Assembly: GCA_005110385.1 (NCBI GenBank)
Contig: DUDT01000008.1
Span: 1-52,429, forward strand
Source of the DNA: Candidatus Melainabacteria bacterium
GTDB taxonomy: Bacteria > Cyanobacteriota > Vampirovibrionia > LMEP-6097
Reading direction: 5' to 3'
Length of the DNA: 52,429 nucleotides
Shown: positions 8,529 through 16,984 of the stretch, one piece after another
Layout of the letters: each line of letters opens with the position of its first letter
Numbering within the stretch: the stretch's first letter is position 1
Translations under genes and position numbers: made by a program
The notes under the pieces: generated by a model
Seen by the model: the letters and a program-made list of their open reading frames with translations, nothing else
What the model was told of the DNA's origin: nothing
Databases searched by the model: none

Positions 8529-9374
8529 TCAGGTGAAAAATGCTTCAAGAGAGGCTTCTTTAGTCTGAAATAGTTTAAATTTATCATCAATAATTTCTTT
8601 TAAAGTCTGGGTTACTTTTGGACCTATTGAGTGAAATTCTAAAACCTCACGATAATTATCTAGGTTAATCTGTCCGTCTATAATTTCGAAAAAATTCCTT
8701 ACGCACTGGGAGCTAGTAAAGGTGAGCTTTACCGTATCTTGGCACTGTTGCGGAACTCCAGTTTTTGTGTTTTCTCTGACGGAGCGAAGGGTTTCATCTA
8801 AGAGTCTTTTGAAATCATTAAGTACTTTAGAAGGAGTCTCTGGCTTGATCGTTTTATAAGCATCTACCTGAGTTACTTTCACTGTGCCAAGGCTCTCTAA
8901 TTCTTTTATTAATAAATCATCAGCTATGCTAGTGCGAGGAATTAAAAGATTGATGGGTTCTAAAACATTGCCAGTTGAAGCTATATCTCTTAAAAACTCT
9001 CTTGAGAAAACTTCAGAGTTAAACTCGCTCGGGCAGAAATTTACTGGGAAATTTATTTCTTGTTTTATAAATTTTTCAGTCGCTGAACCAATTACAGCTA
9101 TCTTTAAATGTGCAGCTAAATGAAAAAAGTGAGCACCTATTTCTAATAAGTGGTTAAAAAAGCTTTCTGCGGCTCTGCGACTTAAAAATATTAGCCAATC
9201 AAACTCATGATTACGCCTAATCGCCGCATCTAAAGCTGTGTAGTTATCATCTGGAGCTGTAAAAGATAAACAAGGAAAGAAGAAATAATCACTAATTCCT
9301 TTAGCTTCAAGGATTTTTACGAACTCGGGTGAGTCCTCTTTTGCTCTAGTTATAACTACAGTCACAAAAATCAT
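8529..9374 (-). CDS. hemD: Uroporphyrinogen-III synthase with repeat-derived insert
   Basis: A 281-residue HemD family protein, slightly longer than the usual 240-260. It closes hydroxymethylbilane to uroporphyrinogen III in haem/corrinoid synthesis. Recognisable segments are VVITRAKEDSPEF, LIFLSRRAAESFF, KIAVIGSATEKFI, the hinge region with IPRTSIADDLLIKELESLG and VTQVDAYKTI, then LTFTSSQCVRNFF and the final SIGPKVTQTLKE. HemD is poorly conserved, but the order of motifs is right. Residues about 198-213 (ENTKTGVPQQCQ) come from the dispersed repeat and lie just before the LTFTSS strand. No other haem gene is adjacent. It converges with the binding-protein gene at 8492. Confidence 0.85.
   Translation of the reverse strand: MIFVTVVITRAKEDSPEFVKILEAKGISDYFFFPCLSFTAPDDNYTALDAAIRRNHEFDWLIFLSRRAAESFFNHLLEIGAHFFHLAAHLKIAVIGSATEKFIKQEINFPVNFCPSEFNSEVFSREFLRDIASTGNVLEPINLLIPRTSIADDLLIKELESLGTVKVTQVDAYKTIKPETPSKVLNDFKRLLDETLRSVRENTKTGVPQQCQDTVKLTFTSSQCVRNFFEIIDGQINLDNYREVLEFHSIGPKVTQTLKEIIDDKFKLFQTKEASLEAFFT
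8733..8800 (-). repeat. Dispersed palindromic repeat, copy 2 (inside hemD)
   Basis: A diverged copy of the family lying in frame within hemD and adding ENTKTGVPQQCQ. The 3' half (TTCCGCAACAGTGCCAAGAT in gene orientation) is almost consensus. The core GAAAACACAAAAACTGGAG has drifted, suggesting an older insertion. Confidence 0.8.
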
Positions 9375-9402
9375 CCTAGCAAGGAAAAGAGCTGCTATGC
9401 AT

Positions 9403-10089
9403 TTAACTTCCTAATTTGTAACCAAAACCTCTAACCGTTTGAATAATTTTAGGATGATTAGCATCCTGCTCAAGCTTTTGTCTTAGCCAGCAGATATGAA
9501 CATCGACTGTTTTGGTATCACCCTCGAAATCTAATCCCCAAACCTTCTCGATCAGGTCATCTCTAGAATAAATACGTTTAGGATTTTCCATAAATAATCT
9601 CAGCATGGAAAATTCTCTTGGTGAAAGGTTTATCTCTTTATCCTTCAGCCATATTCTGTGACTTAAAAGGTCTATAATTATGTCACCAAAACGGATTCGT
9701 TTGGGCTTAGCTGCTGAAGTTTGTTGAGATCTTCTTAAAGCAGAATTAATTCTAGCTATAAGCTCATCCCAGTTAAAAGGTTTAGTTACGTAATCATCAG
9801 CACCATTCTCTAAGCCTTCGACTATCTCCTCTTTAGCACTTTTACCAGTAACCATAATTACTGGTATGAAATTTTGAGAACTTCTGATCTTCTTTAAAAC
9901 ATCTATTCCAGCTAGATCGGGCATGCTCCAGTCTAAAAGAATAATATCTGGTTCCTCTCTTTCGTACATTCCTAAAGCTTCTACGCCATTATAAGCGGTA
10001 CAAACTTCAAAGCCATTCTCCTTTAAAGAATATGCCATAGGATCTATAAGATTGACTTCGTCATCTACAAGTAAAATTTTGTAGGCCAT
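9403..10089 (-). CDS. OmpR/PhoB-family response regulator
   Basis: A 228-residue two-domain regulator of standard length. Residues 1-120 form the receiver: acidic pocket DDE (residues 9-11), phosphoacceptor Asp in LLDWSMPDL (about residue 54), Thr in VTGKSAKE (about 82) and Lys in VTKPFNW (about 104). Residues about 130-228 form the winged-helix DNA-binding domain, with LSPREFSMLRLFMENP and the wing VRGFGYKLG. All phosphotransfer residues are intact. No kinase is adjacent; the only kinase in the window is the soluble one at 18576-19553, which also lacks a partner, so a pairing is possible but unproven. Target genes are unknown. Confidence 0.92.
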   Translation of the reverse strand: MAYKILLVDDEVNLIDPMAYSLKENGFEVCTAYNGVEALGMYEREEPDIILLDWSMPDLAGIDVLKKIRSSQNFIPVIMVTGKSAKEEIVEGLENGADDYVTKPFNWDELIARINSALRRSQQTSAAKPKRIRFGDIIIDLLSHRIWLKDKEINLSPREFSMLRLFMENPKRIYSRDDLIEKVWGLDFEGDTKTVDVHICWLRQKLEQDANHPKIIQTVRGFGYKLGS

Positions 10090-10217
10090 AATATATCCTT
10101 AATATACCCCATTATTAAGAAGTCTTAAATAAAGAGGGGTGTATAATTTTATATTTTTTTAAATACTTAGGACTATTGAGACTTGTCTTGCATGTTCAGT
10201 ATAGCTGGAAATTACTT

Positions 10218-11285
10218 CTAGTACACTGGGGTCAGTAAACTCTGCTCACATTTATTATAAATAGCAGAGCCAATCTCCGTAGTATTAGCCTTGCCACCAA
10301 GGTCTGGAGTTAAAAACCCTTCTGTGACAACTTCCTCTACAGCTTTATCTATAATCTGAGCTTCTTTTTCTTTATCTAAGCTGTATCTAAGCATCATGGA
10401 AAGAGAAAGAATCATGGCGATAGGATTAGCTAGCCCTTTCCCCATAATATCTGGAGCTGAGCCATGTACTGGCTCATAGAGACCTATTTCACCACCAAGA
10501 GATGCGCTTGGCAGTAAGCCTATGCTACCCGTAAGCATGCTAGCCTCATCTGAAAGAATGTCCCCGAAAAGATTAGAAGTTACTATAACGTCGAACTGTT
10601 TAGGATTACGCACTAACTGCATCGCTGCATTATCTACGTACATATGCGAAAGCTCTACTTCTGGATAAGCCTTAGAAACCTTGATTACAGTATCACGCCA
10701 AAGCTGAGACACATCAAGTACATTAGATTTATCTACAGAACACAGTCTCTTTCCTCTTTTCATCGCAAACTCAAAGGCGACTTTAGCGATTCTCTCTATT
10801 TCATATTTTTCATAGACCATGGTGTTAAGTGCTCTAGTACCATCGTTCATGGCCGGTTTACCGAAATAAATACCACCGGTTAGCTCACGCACTACGACTA
10901 AATCTACGCCACTTACTATTTCAGACTTTAATGAAGATAAATCTGCTAAAGCCGGATAGACGAAAGCTGGTCTAATATTAGCGAAGGCTCCTAAAAATTT
11001 TCTTAAACCAAGTAAACCAGTTTCTGGTCTAAGTTCACGCGCTAGATTATCATACTGCGGAGCCCCAATCGCTGACATCAATACAGCAGCCACATCTTTA
11101 AGTTTTCCTTGGCTCTCTACAGGAAAAGGATTATTATATTTATCAATAGCTTTACCACCTAAATCTACGCTGATAAGCTCATACTCTGGAATTAAAAGCT
11201 GTATCAGCTTTTTAGCCTCAGACATAATCTCTGGACCTATTCCATCTCCTTCGATGATGGCGATTTTTTTACTTAAATTCTTCAT
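10218..11285 (-). CDS. leuB: 3-isopropylmalate dehydrogenase
   Basis: A 355-residue enzyme of the usual length. It oxidises and decarboxylates 3-isopropylmalate with NAD in leucine synthesis. Visible motifs are [11 protein letters not shown] at the N-terminus, the substrate-binding stretch [14 protein letters not shown] (LeuB-type rather than isocitrate dehydrogenase), [38 protein letters not shown], the metal-binding [25 protein letters not shown], and the NAD site [18 protein letters not shown]. It stands alone; leuA, leuC and leuD are not in the window. The LRPETGL sequence supports LeuB over other beta-decarboxylating dehydrogenases. Confidence 0.95.
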   Translation of the reverse strand: MKNLSKKIAIIEGDGIGPEIMSEAKKLIQLLIPEYELISVDLGGKAIDKYNNPFPVESQGKLKDVAAVLMSAIGAPQYDNLARELRPETGLLGLRKFLGAFANIRPAFVYPALADLSSLKSEIVSGVDLVVVRELTGGIYFGKPAMNDGTRALNTMVYEKYEIERIAKVAFEFAMKRGKRLCSVDKSNVLDVSQLWRDTVIKVSKAYPEVELSHMYVDNAAMQLVRNPKQFDVIVTSNLFGDILSDEASMLTGSIGLLPSASLGGEIGLYEPVHGSAPDIMGKGLANPIAMILSLSMMLRYSLDKEKEAQIIDKAVEEVVTEGFLTPDLGGKANTTEIGSAIYNKCEQSLLTPVY

Positions 11286-11312
11286 TTGAGTTATTTTAGC
11301 AAGAGATTAATC

Positions 11313-11362
11313 CTACTGCTGCTCGCGAACTCCAATCTCTGTATTTTTGCGAGCCGTGCGAT
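11313..11362 (-). repeat. Dispersed palindromic repeat, copy 3 (intergenic, paired arms)
   Basis: A minus-strand copy upstream of leuB. The core is drifted (AAAAATACAGAGATTGGAG), but the two flanking arms GCTCGC and GCGAGC are perfectly complementary, giving a hairpin with the core in the loop. The arm sequence differs from other copies. Confidence 0.8.
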
Positions 11363-11481
11363 ATAGTATTTCGCCTTCCGGCTCAATAGGTCTTGACGAA
11401 TCGAGTGTCTAGCCTTTAAAATTACGGATAATCACGGGTTTTATTACATAGAGGTAATAGGTATATTCTGGAATCTGATAT

Positions 11482-12765
11482 ATGTTTTTAAAATTACCGA
11501 TTATAGGCTCAGCTAAGCCACCTAAAACAGAGTTAACTAATCCTCGGCTTGAAAAAACAGAATCTCCTAGTGAGACTTCGGGCTCAGATGAGTTAAATGA
11601 AGGCTCCACGAAAACCTCCACGAAAATCTCCGAAAAACAAGAAATCCTTTCCAGAAAAGGACTTCAAGAATTATCCAAAAATCCAGATCATGAAGCTGGA
11701 GATAATGCTGTTTCTGATAAAGCTTTAAAATTTACGGAAATACCTAAGCCTTTACAAGATTTTTTGATAAAAAATCTTCGGATAAATACCTCAGAGCTTC
11801 AAAATAAAATGATCATCACTCAGCCATCTAAAATAAATACTGATGGTGATTTAACTTCACAGTTCATAATTAAATTAGCACCAGAAACTGCAGCAAAGCT
11901 TCTCAAAAAAGGGCCTTTACACTTTTTAAGTAAATTAAATCCTTTTAGAAATAAAAGTCTTGATAAAGCAGAATTAAGTAAGCTCGCAGAGCAAATACAC
12001 ACAAATACTATTCCTAAAGTTAATCATGAAATAGCTACTGGTAAGGTAACTGTACAGCTTTTAGTTAATTTTGATGAAAATACAAAGAAGGCTGAAATTG
12101 GCGGACTTGCTCTTAGCCATTGTCCAGTAGATTTTATTCATGAGCATCCTAAAACTTTAAAAATCATAGAGCATTTAAAAAAAGATTTACCTAAGCTAGA
12201 GAAAAAACTTTTAAATGATAAAGGCTTAGAACCTAAGTCTAAAGAGCTTATAGAAAGGAGCTTAGCTGATTTAAATAGTTTCGTGAATCTAAATCCCAGA
12301 GCACAAGGTAAAGAAATAGCTGCTCATGCTAAAGGCTTTATAGTGCTTGAACATGCTGCTAGAACAGACAAGGAGACAAAGCTAGGAGATATAAATCATG
12401 GCGGTGAGATAGATGTTACGAACTTTGCAGGGAATCTTATGAAAGGAGATGGAAATTGGGTAATATCTATGCCTGGTCAAAAAATATCTATGCCTGATCA
12501 AAATCCAAATCTAAAGACCGATTCTCTTCCATGGTTAGGAATTAATCCACAGAACCCGAAAAAAATAATAGAAGGAAAGCACTCCTTTGTCAGTAGATTT
12601 CCATATATAGATCCACGTATTGCACTGCTCAGTTCGATTTCAGAGATGCTCTTTCATGGTAAGCATCTATCTGAAAAGCAGATCAAGGAGGTTTTAATCG
12701 CAAATGTGGAGAGTACTATTAAATACAATCTAGAAAACGAAGCTAAAATAACTAATGCTAGATAG
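11482..12765 (+). CDS. Hypothetical protein, 427 aa
   Basis: I do not recognise this protein. It has no signal peptide or membrane helix. Residues about 1-70 are Ser/Thr/Glu/Lys-rich and probably disordered. From about residue 85 it is largely helical and Lys-rich, with a segment around 170-300 containing FIHEHPKTLKIIEHLKKDL and the His-rich AAHAKGFIVLEHAA. A duplicated short motif SMPGQKISMPDQ lies near residue 335. A disordered Ser/Thr-rich N-terminus on a soluble helical body is common among secreted effectors, but nothing here proves export. Its 3' end overlaps a hydrolase-like fragment in another frame, so the two may once have formed one longer protein. Confidence 0.55.
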   Translation: MFLKLPIIGSAKPPKTELTNPRLEKTESPSETSGSDELNEGSTKTSTKISEKQEILSRKGLQELSKNPDHEAGDNAVSDKALKFTEIPKPLQDFLIKNLRINTSELQNKMIITQPSKINTDGDLTSQFIIKLAPETAAKLLKKGPLHFLSKLNPFRNKSLDKAELSKLAEQIHTNTIPKVNHEIATGKVTVQLLVNFDENTKKAEIGGLALSHCPVDFIHEHPKTLKIIEHLKKDLPKLEKKLLNDKGLEPKSKELIERSLADLNSFVNLNPRAQGKEIAAHAKGFIVLEHAARTDKETKLGDINHGGEIDVTNFAGNLMKGDGNWVISMPGQKISMPDQNPNLKTDSLPWLGINPQNPKKIIEGKHSFVSRFPYIDPRIALLSSISEMLFHGKHLSEKQIKEVLIANVESTIKYNLENEAKITNAR

Positions 12766-13000
12766 GGTAGCGATTTTTAATTATTTAATTGATGTTGAAA
12801 AGGTTCCTAGTGAAAGCATTGGCATTATGGCTCATTCACTTGGCTGTGCTGTAGCCTTAGAAGGTCTAGTAGCAAGATATAAAGAAAAAAATGCTCAAGA
12901 GCAATATGGAAATATAACTTTAGTATCGCCTTAACACTACACCAGCTTCTTTAAATATTATTCCAAATGCTTCTCACAATGATGTATTTAGTAAATGCTC
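12755..13000 (+). pseudogene. Alpha/beta hydrolase fragment (remnant)
   Basis: An open frame from ATG 12755 to TAA 12932-12934 encodes 59 residues containing SIGIMAHSLGCAVALEGL, a nucleophile-elbow motif (A-H-S-L-G) with the following helix, then NITLVSP, like the next strand of an alpha/beta hydrolase. It lacks the oxyanion hole, acid and His, so it cannot be a complete enzyme. Shifting frame by one base at the stop continues with NTTPASLNIIPNASHNDVFSK, plausible hydrolase sequence, so a one-base frameshift is likely. Its start overlaps the end of the 427-residue gene. It was too short for a simple length cut-off, so it is easy to overlook. Confidence 0.6.
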
Positions 13001-13008
13001 GTACAGCT

Positions 13009-14304
13009 CTAGACCTCAACCACACCAAGATGCTTCATAATAGTTTTAGCTAGTTTTTTTGGATTATGACGAACCAGATTTCCTTTATTTAAAAGGTTTG
13101 CCGAAATTACTTTTACTCCTAATTTTTTAAGTTCTGCTAAATCTACTTCTACAGGATACTGACCGTCAGCCTTATATTTAGCTAATTGATTTTTATCTGG
13201 CTCTGCGTTGTTCACCACTACATAATCTATAATTTTTTGACCTTGTTCAGTATGATCTAAAATGGCTTTTACATGATCTGATACTGAATAATTATTCGTT
13301 TCACCGGGTTGTGTCATCACATTACAGATGTAAACCTTAGGTGCTTTAGACTTATCTATCGCCTGTAAAAGATCAGGTACTAATAAATTTGGTATGACCG
13401 ATGTATAAAGGCTTCCAGGTCCTAAGATAATTAATTCTGCAAGCTTAATCGCTTCTATAACTTGAGGCAAAACTGGTGGAATCGGTTCTTCACAGAAAAT
13501 TTTCTTAATTTTTCCATTAGCTTTAGGGATTTTAGATTCACCGCGAACTATAGAATTATCTGCCATTTTAGCGACTAAAGACATCGGTATGTTACTTACA
13601 GGTAAGACTATCCCACGGGTTTTTAAAATATTACATGCCTGTCTAACAGCGTCAGCCATATTTCCAGTGCCACCTAACTCTACTAAAGCGGTCAGGAAGA
13701 GGTTTCCGAAACTATGGTTTCTGAGTGAATCTGTTGCTTCATTATCAAAGCGATACTGGAAGAGTTTGGTAATGACTTCTTCATCGTGAGCTAAAGCGGC
13801 TATGCAGTTGCGCATATCACCAGGAGGAACTATGTTCATTGACTCACGCAGTTGCCCACTGCTACCACCATCATCGGCTACTGTGACTACAGCTGTGATG
13901 TTGCTGCTATATTCTTTAAGACCACGCAGCATATTAGAAAGGCCAGTTCCACCACCAATGGCTAAAACTTTTAAGCCTCTGCCTTGCATTTGATATCTAT
14001 CTAAAGCTTCTAGCATAGAACTCTCATCTGGAGCGATAAGCGAGAAGATCTGCTTATTTGCTCTAAAGAGAGCATATAGAAGTAAAACTGCTCCAAGTGA
14101 AATAGCGATAATGCCACTGGTAGTGGGGGGAATACGATCAGCTATGAATGAAAGTATATCCCAGAGAAGATTATAGATTATCGTGACTGGGCGAGCTTTA
14201 AGTATTAAAGCTAAGCCAAATACAATAACCAGAAAGCCAAGACAAGTATAAAGAAGCCACCTTCTAAAACCAGGGAAATAAAGTTTTCGCAGTAATTTAG
14301 CCAA
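13009..14304 (-). CDS. yvcK: YvcK/CofD-like protein with N-terminal membrane anchor
   Basis: A 431-residue member of the YvcK (gluconeogenesis factor, CofD-like) family. Residues about 15-37 and 62-83 are membrane helices. The Rossmann-like domain starts at about residue 112, with VLAIGGGTGLSNMLRGL, VVTVADDGGSSGQLRE, PPGDMRNCIAAL, FGNLFLTAL, LGPGSLYTSVIPNLLV, YICNVMTQPGET and the C-terminal LVRHNPKKLAK. Bacillus YvcK is about 317 residues; the extra membrane anchor is the sort seen in cyanobacterial homologues. Family members bind UDP-sugars and influence cell-wall synthesis and carbon flow. It is transcribed just after a RapZ C-terminal-domain gene (8 bases apart), echoing the rapZ-yvcK neighbourhood of many bacteria. 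Confidence 0.9.
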   Translation of the reverse strand: MAKLLRKLYFPGFRRWLLYTCLGFLVIVFGLALILKARPVTIIYNLLWDILSFIADRIPPTTSGIIAISLGAVLLLYALFRANKQIFSLIAPDESSMLEALDRYQMQGRGLKVLAIGGGTGLSNMLRGLKEYSSNITAVVTVADDGGSSGQLRESMNIVPPGDMRNCIAALAHDEEVITKLFQYRFDNEATDSLRNHSFGNLFLTALVELGGTGNMADAVRQACNILKTRGIVLPVSNIPMSLVAKMADNSIVRGESKIPKANGKIKKIFCEEPIPPVLPQVIEAIKLAELIILGPGSLYTSVIPNLLVPDLLQAIDKSKAPKVYICNVMTQPGETNNYSVSDHVKAILDHTEQGQKIIDYVVVNNAEPDKNQLAKYKADGQYPVEVDLAELKKLGVKVISANLLNKGNLVRHNPKKLAKTIMKHLGVVEV

Positions 14305-14311
14305 TTCTCTC

Positions 14312-14764
14312 CTAGATACTCTTAATTCCCTGATAACGAGGCAAATCTATGTGTTCCACCTCAAAATCAATTTTTTTGCCTGTTTCTAAACTAAGTTCTC
14401 TATCTTTAAAGGTATTTTGGATATTAGTGAAAATACTTTGGGCAAAATAGACGGAACGATGCTTTCCGCCAGTACACCTGAAAGCGAAGGTAATATCCTC
14501 GACGTCAGATCTGGAACCATTTCTCAGAGCATCTTCTATAAAATCTTTAATTAAATCCTCTATTTTAGAAATTCTTTGTTGAATATCTGGGTTTTTATTA
14601 AAAAAATCAATAATGCCTTCTTCCAAACCATGTAGAGGCCTAAGCTCTTCGATCCAGAAGGGATTATCTAAATCTCGTAAATTAAATAAAAAATCATGAA
14701 CTGGAGCCTTTTCCCCAACTGCTTCATAATATTTGAATCCATAAGAAATAAAGCGAAATTTCAA
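14312..14764 (-). CDS. Stand-alone RapZ C-terminal domain protein
   Basis: A 150-residue protein matching only the C-terminal half of RapZ (UPF0042): FISYGFKYYEAV at the start, NLRDLDNPFWIEELRPLHGLE, and the hallmark FRCTGGKHRSVYFAQ near residue 107. Full RapZ is about 280-290 residues, with an N-terminal P-loop kinase-like domain that is absent here; no remnant of it is visible upstream. In E. coli the C-terminal domain binds RNA and GlcN6P, so an RNA- or metabolite-binding role is possible. It is the first gene of a pair with yvcK. The gene is intact, so this looks like a domain-only variant rather than a truncation. Confidence 0.85.
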   Translation of the reverse strand: MKFRFISYGFKYYEAVGEKAPVHDFLFNLRDLDNPFWIEELRPLHGLEEGIIDFFNKNPDIQQRISKIEDLIKDFIEDALRNGSRSDVEDITFAFRCTGGKHRSVYFAQSIFTNIQNTFKDRELSLETGKKIDFEVEHIDLPRYQGIKSI

Positions 14765-14945
14765 GTAAGTGTTTAACCTTTTACTATCAATATAACAAGA
14801 AGAGTCGATACTGTATTAGATTCCTAGAAAAATTTAAAAATTTCTGGAAATTTAATTAGTTGCCCTAGACTCTTTTAAAATAAAGTTATCAGTAAAATCA
14901 CTAAACTGTTAGAGAGATTAATTAAATGATTCTAAGCTATACCTT

Positions 14946-15332
14946 ATGGTATCTCATAGGCAAAACCAGAGGCAGCTTGGCTTTGAGAAGGAAACTTTAG
15001 TGGTAAATTACCTTGAAAAATCAGGCTATGAAATCCTTACAAGAAATTGGTATAACTCAAATCGTGGTGAATTAGATATTATAGCTATAGATCCAGAAAG
15101 GTTTAATGAAGAGTATCTTGTTTTTATAGAAGTTAAATATCGGAAGGACTCTATTGATTACAGCTTAAATGCTTTATCTAAAACTAAACAGAGCCAGCTA
15201 AAAAAACTTGCCCAATACTATTGTAAAAAAGAGAATATAAATCCTCTGAATATAAATATCAGCTTTGATTTTATAGCTCTGAATGATGGACAGATTGAAC
15301 ATATTAAAAATATTTTTAGTTATTTTCATTGA
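14946..15332 (+). CDS. yraN: YraN/UPF0102 family nuclease-like protein
   Basis: A 128-residue protein of the expected length for UPF0102. Motifs are GFEKETLVVNYLEKSGYEIL, the nuclease-fold signature NWYNSNRGELDIIAID (Glu and Asp of the E-x-D core), and FIEVKYRKD (E-x-K). These are the catalytic-type residues of the Holliday-junction-resolvase-like fold. The exact role is unknown; the family is widely conserved. It is transcribed divergently from the RapZ-domain gene across a 180-base AT-rich gap that probably contains both promoters. Confidence 0.9.
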   Translation: MVSHRQNQRQLGFEKETLVVNYLEKSGYEILTRNWYNSNRGELDIIAIDPERFNEEYLVFIEVKYRKDSIDYSLNALSKTKQSQLKKLAQYYCKKENINPLNINISFDFIALNDGQIEHIKNIFSYFH

Positions 15333-15340
15333 GATATTCT

Positions 15341-15538
15341 TCATGGCGCAGCTAACGTAGCGCCAGTATCTCGATTATTTGTTGGAATTGCTAGGGCTGT
15401 GTTTAAAAAATCTAAAAAAGCTTGAAGATTGCTTCTGTAAGTACTAGCTGGTCTGCCGTCCGCTAAAGGACCAGTATTTAAAGTATTCGTAATCCATCCG
15501 AATAGTGAACTTCCTGCTGTAATGAATCCAGAACTCAT
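15341..15538 (-). CDS. Small hypothetical protein, 65 aa
   Basis: A short frame that I do not recognise. It encodes one moderately hydrophobic stretch (SGFITAGSSLFGWI) and a Pro/Ala/Thr-rich remainder. It fits between yraN and the DUF309 gene with no overlap and shares the strand of the latter, 10 bases downstream of it. No Shine-Dalgarno site is evident. It could be a chance frame. Confidence 0.35.
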   Translation of the reverse strand: MSSGFITAGSSLFGWITNTLNTGPLADGRPASTYRSNLQAFLDFLNTALAIPTNNRDTGATLAAP

Positions 15539-15548
15539 ACTTAATATA

Positions 15549-16001
15549 TTACTTTAGATTTTGACATAAATTCTTAGTCATAAGAATTTTAGGTTTAAAG
15601 ACTATCTTTATATCGTGATGCAGAGGGTCTAGATCATTATCGACATGATCAAAATATTCGATCATGTCGGCGATCAATCTTTTAATATTAATGGGCTTAG
15701 TTAAACTACTAAAGGGCAAAAGTTTTTTAATCGCAGAGCGGTAAATTCTTTTAGCTCCGTCTTTTTTATTTTGTTTAATAAGCTCAAAAACAGCACAAGT
15801 CTGCAATAAGGCTTGATAAAAATACTTACGATTACATGACTGGGAGCTCTTCCAGAGTTCGTGGAGTATATTATAAGCTTGATTAAATTTCTGTTTATTA
15901 AAATTCTCTACTGCTTTAGAAAAATCTAATTCCAAGATCTCTCTACGAAAAAGATTCTTTAGCATAAGACTATTGTGATTAATAAATTCTTTAAACTGCA
16001 T
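15549..16001 (-). CDS. DUF309-like protein
   Basis: A 150-residue, all-helical protein. The segment AVENFNKQKFNQAYNILHELWKSS followed by FYQALLQTCAVFELIKQNKKDGAKRIYRSAIKKL fits the DUF309 pattern (short helix, xExxW motif, then a helical Q-rich stretch). Its function is unknown in the family. The last 45 residues are less conserved. It lies upstream of the 65-residue frame and just downstream of a dispersed repeat. Confidence 0.65.
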   Translation of the reverse strand: MQFKEFINHNSLMLKNLFRREILELDFSKAVENFNKQKFNQAYNILHELWKSSQSCNRKYFYQALLQTCAVFELIKQNKKDGAKRIYRSAIKKLLPFSSLTKPINIKRLIADMIEYFDHVDNDLDPLHHDIKIVFKPKILMTKNLCQNLK

Positions 16002-16068
16002 AACTGAGAAACTTTCTCAATTAATATCTTAGCATTTATTAAGAAATTATGGATTTTATTAATGTTTT

Positions 16069-16114
16069 TTACGACGAAAACGCAGAAATTGGAGTTCGGC
16101 AACAGTGCCAAGAT
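16069..16114 (+). repeat. Dispersed palindromic repeat, copy 4 (intergenic)
   Basis: A consensus copy: ACGACGAAAACGCAGAAATT then GGAGTTCGGCAACAGTGCCA. It ends 5 bases before the lpxI stop codon, between lpxI and the DUF309 gene. The left arm is not complementary to the right arm here, so this copy looks truncated on the left. Confidence 0.85.
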
Positions 16115-16119
16115 CTAGT

Positions 16120-16959
16120 TTAAAGCTTAACTGAAACTATACTTATATTATTTTGGTTAGCGTAAGCGATAGCTTCCTTCTGGTTTACAAAGAAGGTTTC
16201 ATTAGCCTCGAAAGCGATAAAACCATTTTTTTGAATAGATTTAACCGTGCCTAATCCTATGGTAGGAACGTCAAAACGCTGGTCTTGATTAGGTTTCGCT
16301 ACTTTGCATACGAAGATATCTTTATTCTTATCCCAAAAAGTTTTTAATCTTTTAGCACGCTGAATGCACTTATCAGTGCCTTCTATCGCTTCTATCGCAT
16401 AAATACTACGATTCGAGACTATCGCTGTCTGACCTATATCTTCAGCGGCGATGCTTTTAGCTATTTTAAGACCATAATTAATTTCTTCCCACTCATCTTT
16501 ACTAGGACTGCGTTTCGTGAAGATCTGTGCTGCTGGGAATAAGGAACGTAAATATTTAGTCTGATCTAATATCTCTAAATCATGCTCCTGCTCAAGGTAT
16601 TTAGCGAGTCTTAGCTGAATAGAATCATCACTGAAATCATTAAATTCCTTTAGGCGACTGAGAAGTTTTAAATCTAATTTATGGAGGTTTTTAAAAAAAT
16701 CTAATTTAAGGACTTTCCCGATAAAGAGAATTTTTTTTACTTCTAGTTTTTTAGCGAGATCTAAAGCCTTTAATATCTCTACAGGGCTATATTTATAGGT
16801 CTCATATTCATCTTTAAGAATTTTATAAGTAGAATCCGTTAGGGCACAGCATATGACATGGAAGCCTTTCTCTGTAAGTGCTTTAGCTGCTAGGTGGGGG
16901 AGCTCGCCGTAGCCTGCGACTAAGCCGACTTTTTCTTTGTTGGGGTTATTGAGGTTCAT
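16120..16959 (-). CDS. lpxI: UDP-2,3-diacylglucosamine pyrophosphatase LpxI
   Basis: A 279-residue LpxI (DUF1009) protein, the expected length. It hydrolyses UDP-2,3-diacylglucosamine to lipid X in lipid A synthesis and replaces LpxH in many bacteria. Visible are VGLVAGYGELPHLAAKAL at the N-terminus, ILFIGKVLKLDFF, SIAAEDIGQTAIVSNRSIYAIEAIEGTD near the middle and FDVPTIGLGTVKSI near the end. I place the start at ATG 16959 (MNLNNP); a longer frame from 17034 would overlap deoB and adds residues not seen in the family. An A/G-rich stretch lies upstream but is not ideally spaced. It implies an outer membrane with lipid A. Other lpx genes are not in the window. Confidence 0.9.
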   Translation of the reverse strand: MNLNNPNKEKVGLVAGYGELPHLAAKALTEKGFHVICCALTDSTYKILKDEYETYKYSPVEILKALDLAKKLEVKKILFIGKVLKLDFFKNLHKLDLKLLSRLKEFNDFSDDSIQLRLAKYLEQEHDLEILDQTKYLRSLFPAAQIFTKRSPSKDEWEEINYGLKIAKSIAAEDIGQTAIVSNRSIYAIEAIEGTDKCIQRAKRLKTFWDKNKDIFVCKVAKPNQDQRFDVPTIGLGTVKSIQKNGFIAFEANETFFVNQKEAIAYANQNNISIVSVKL

Positions 16960-16984
16960 GATTGTTGTGAATTTCCCTTCTTTG

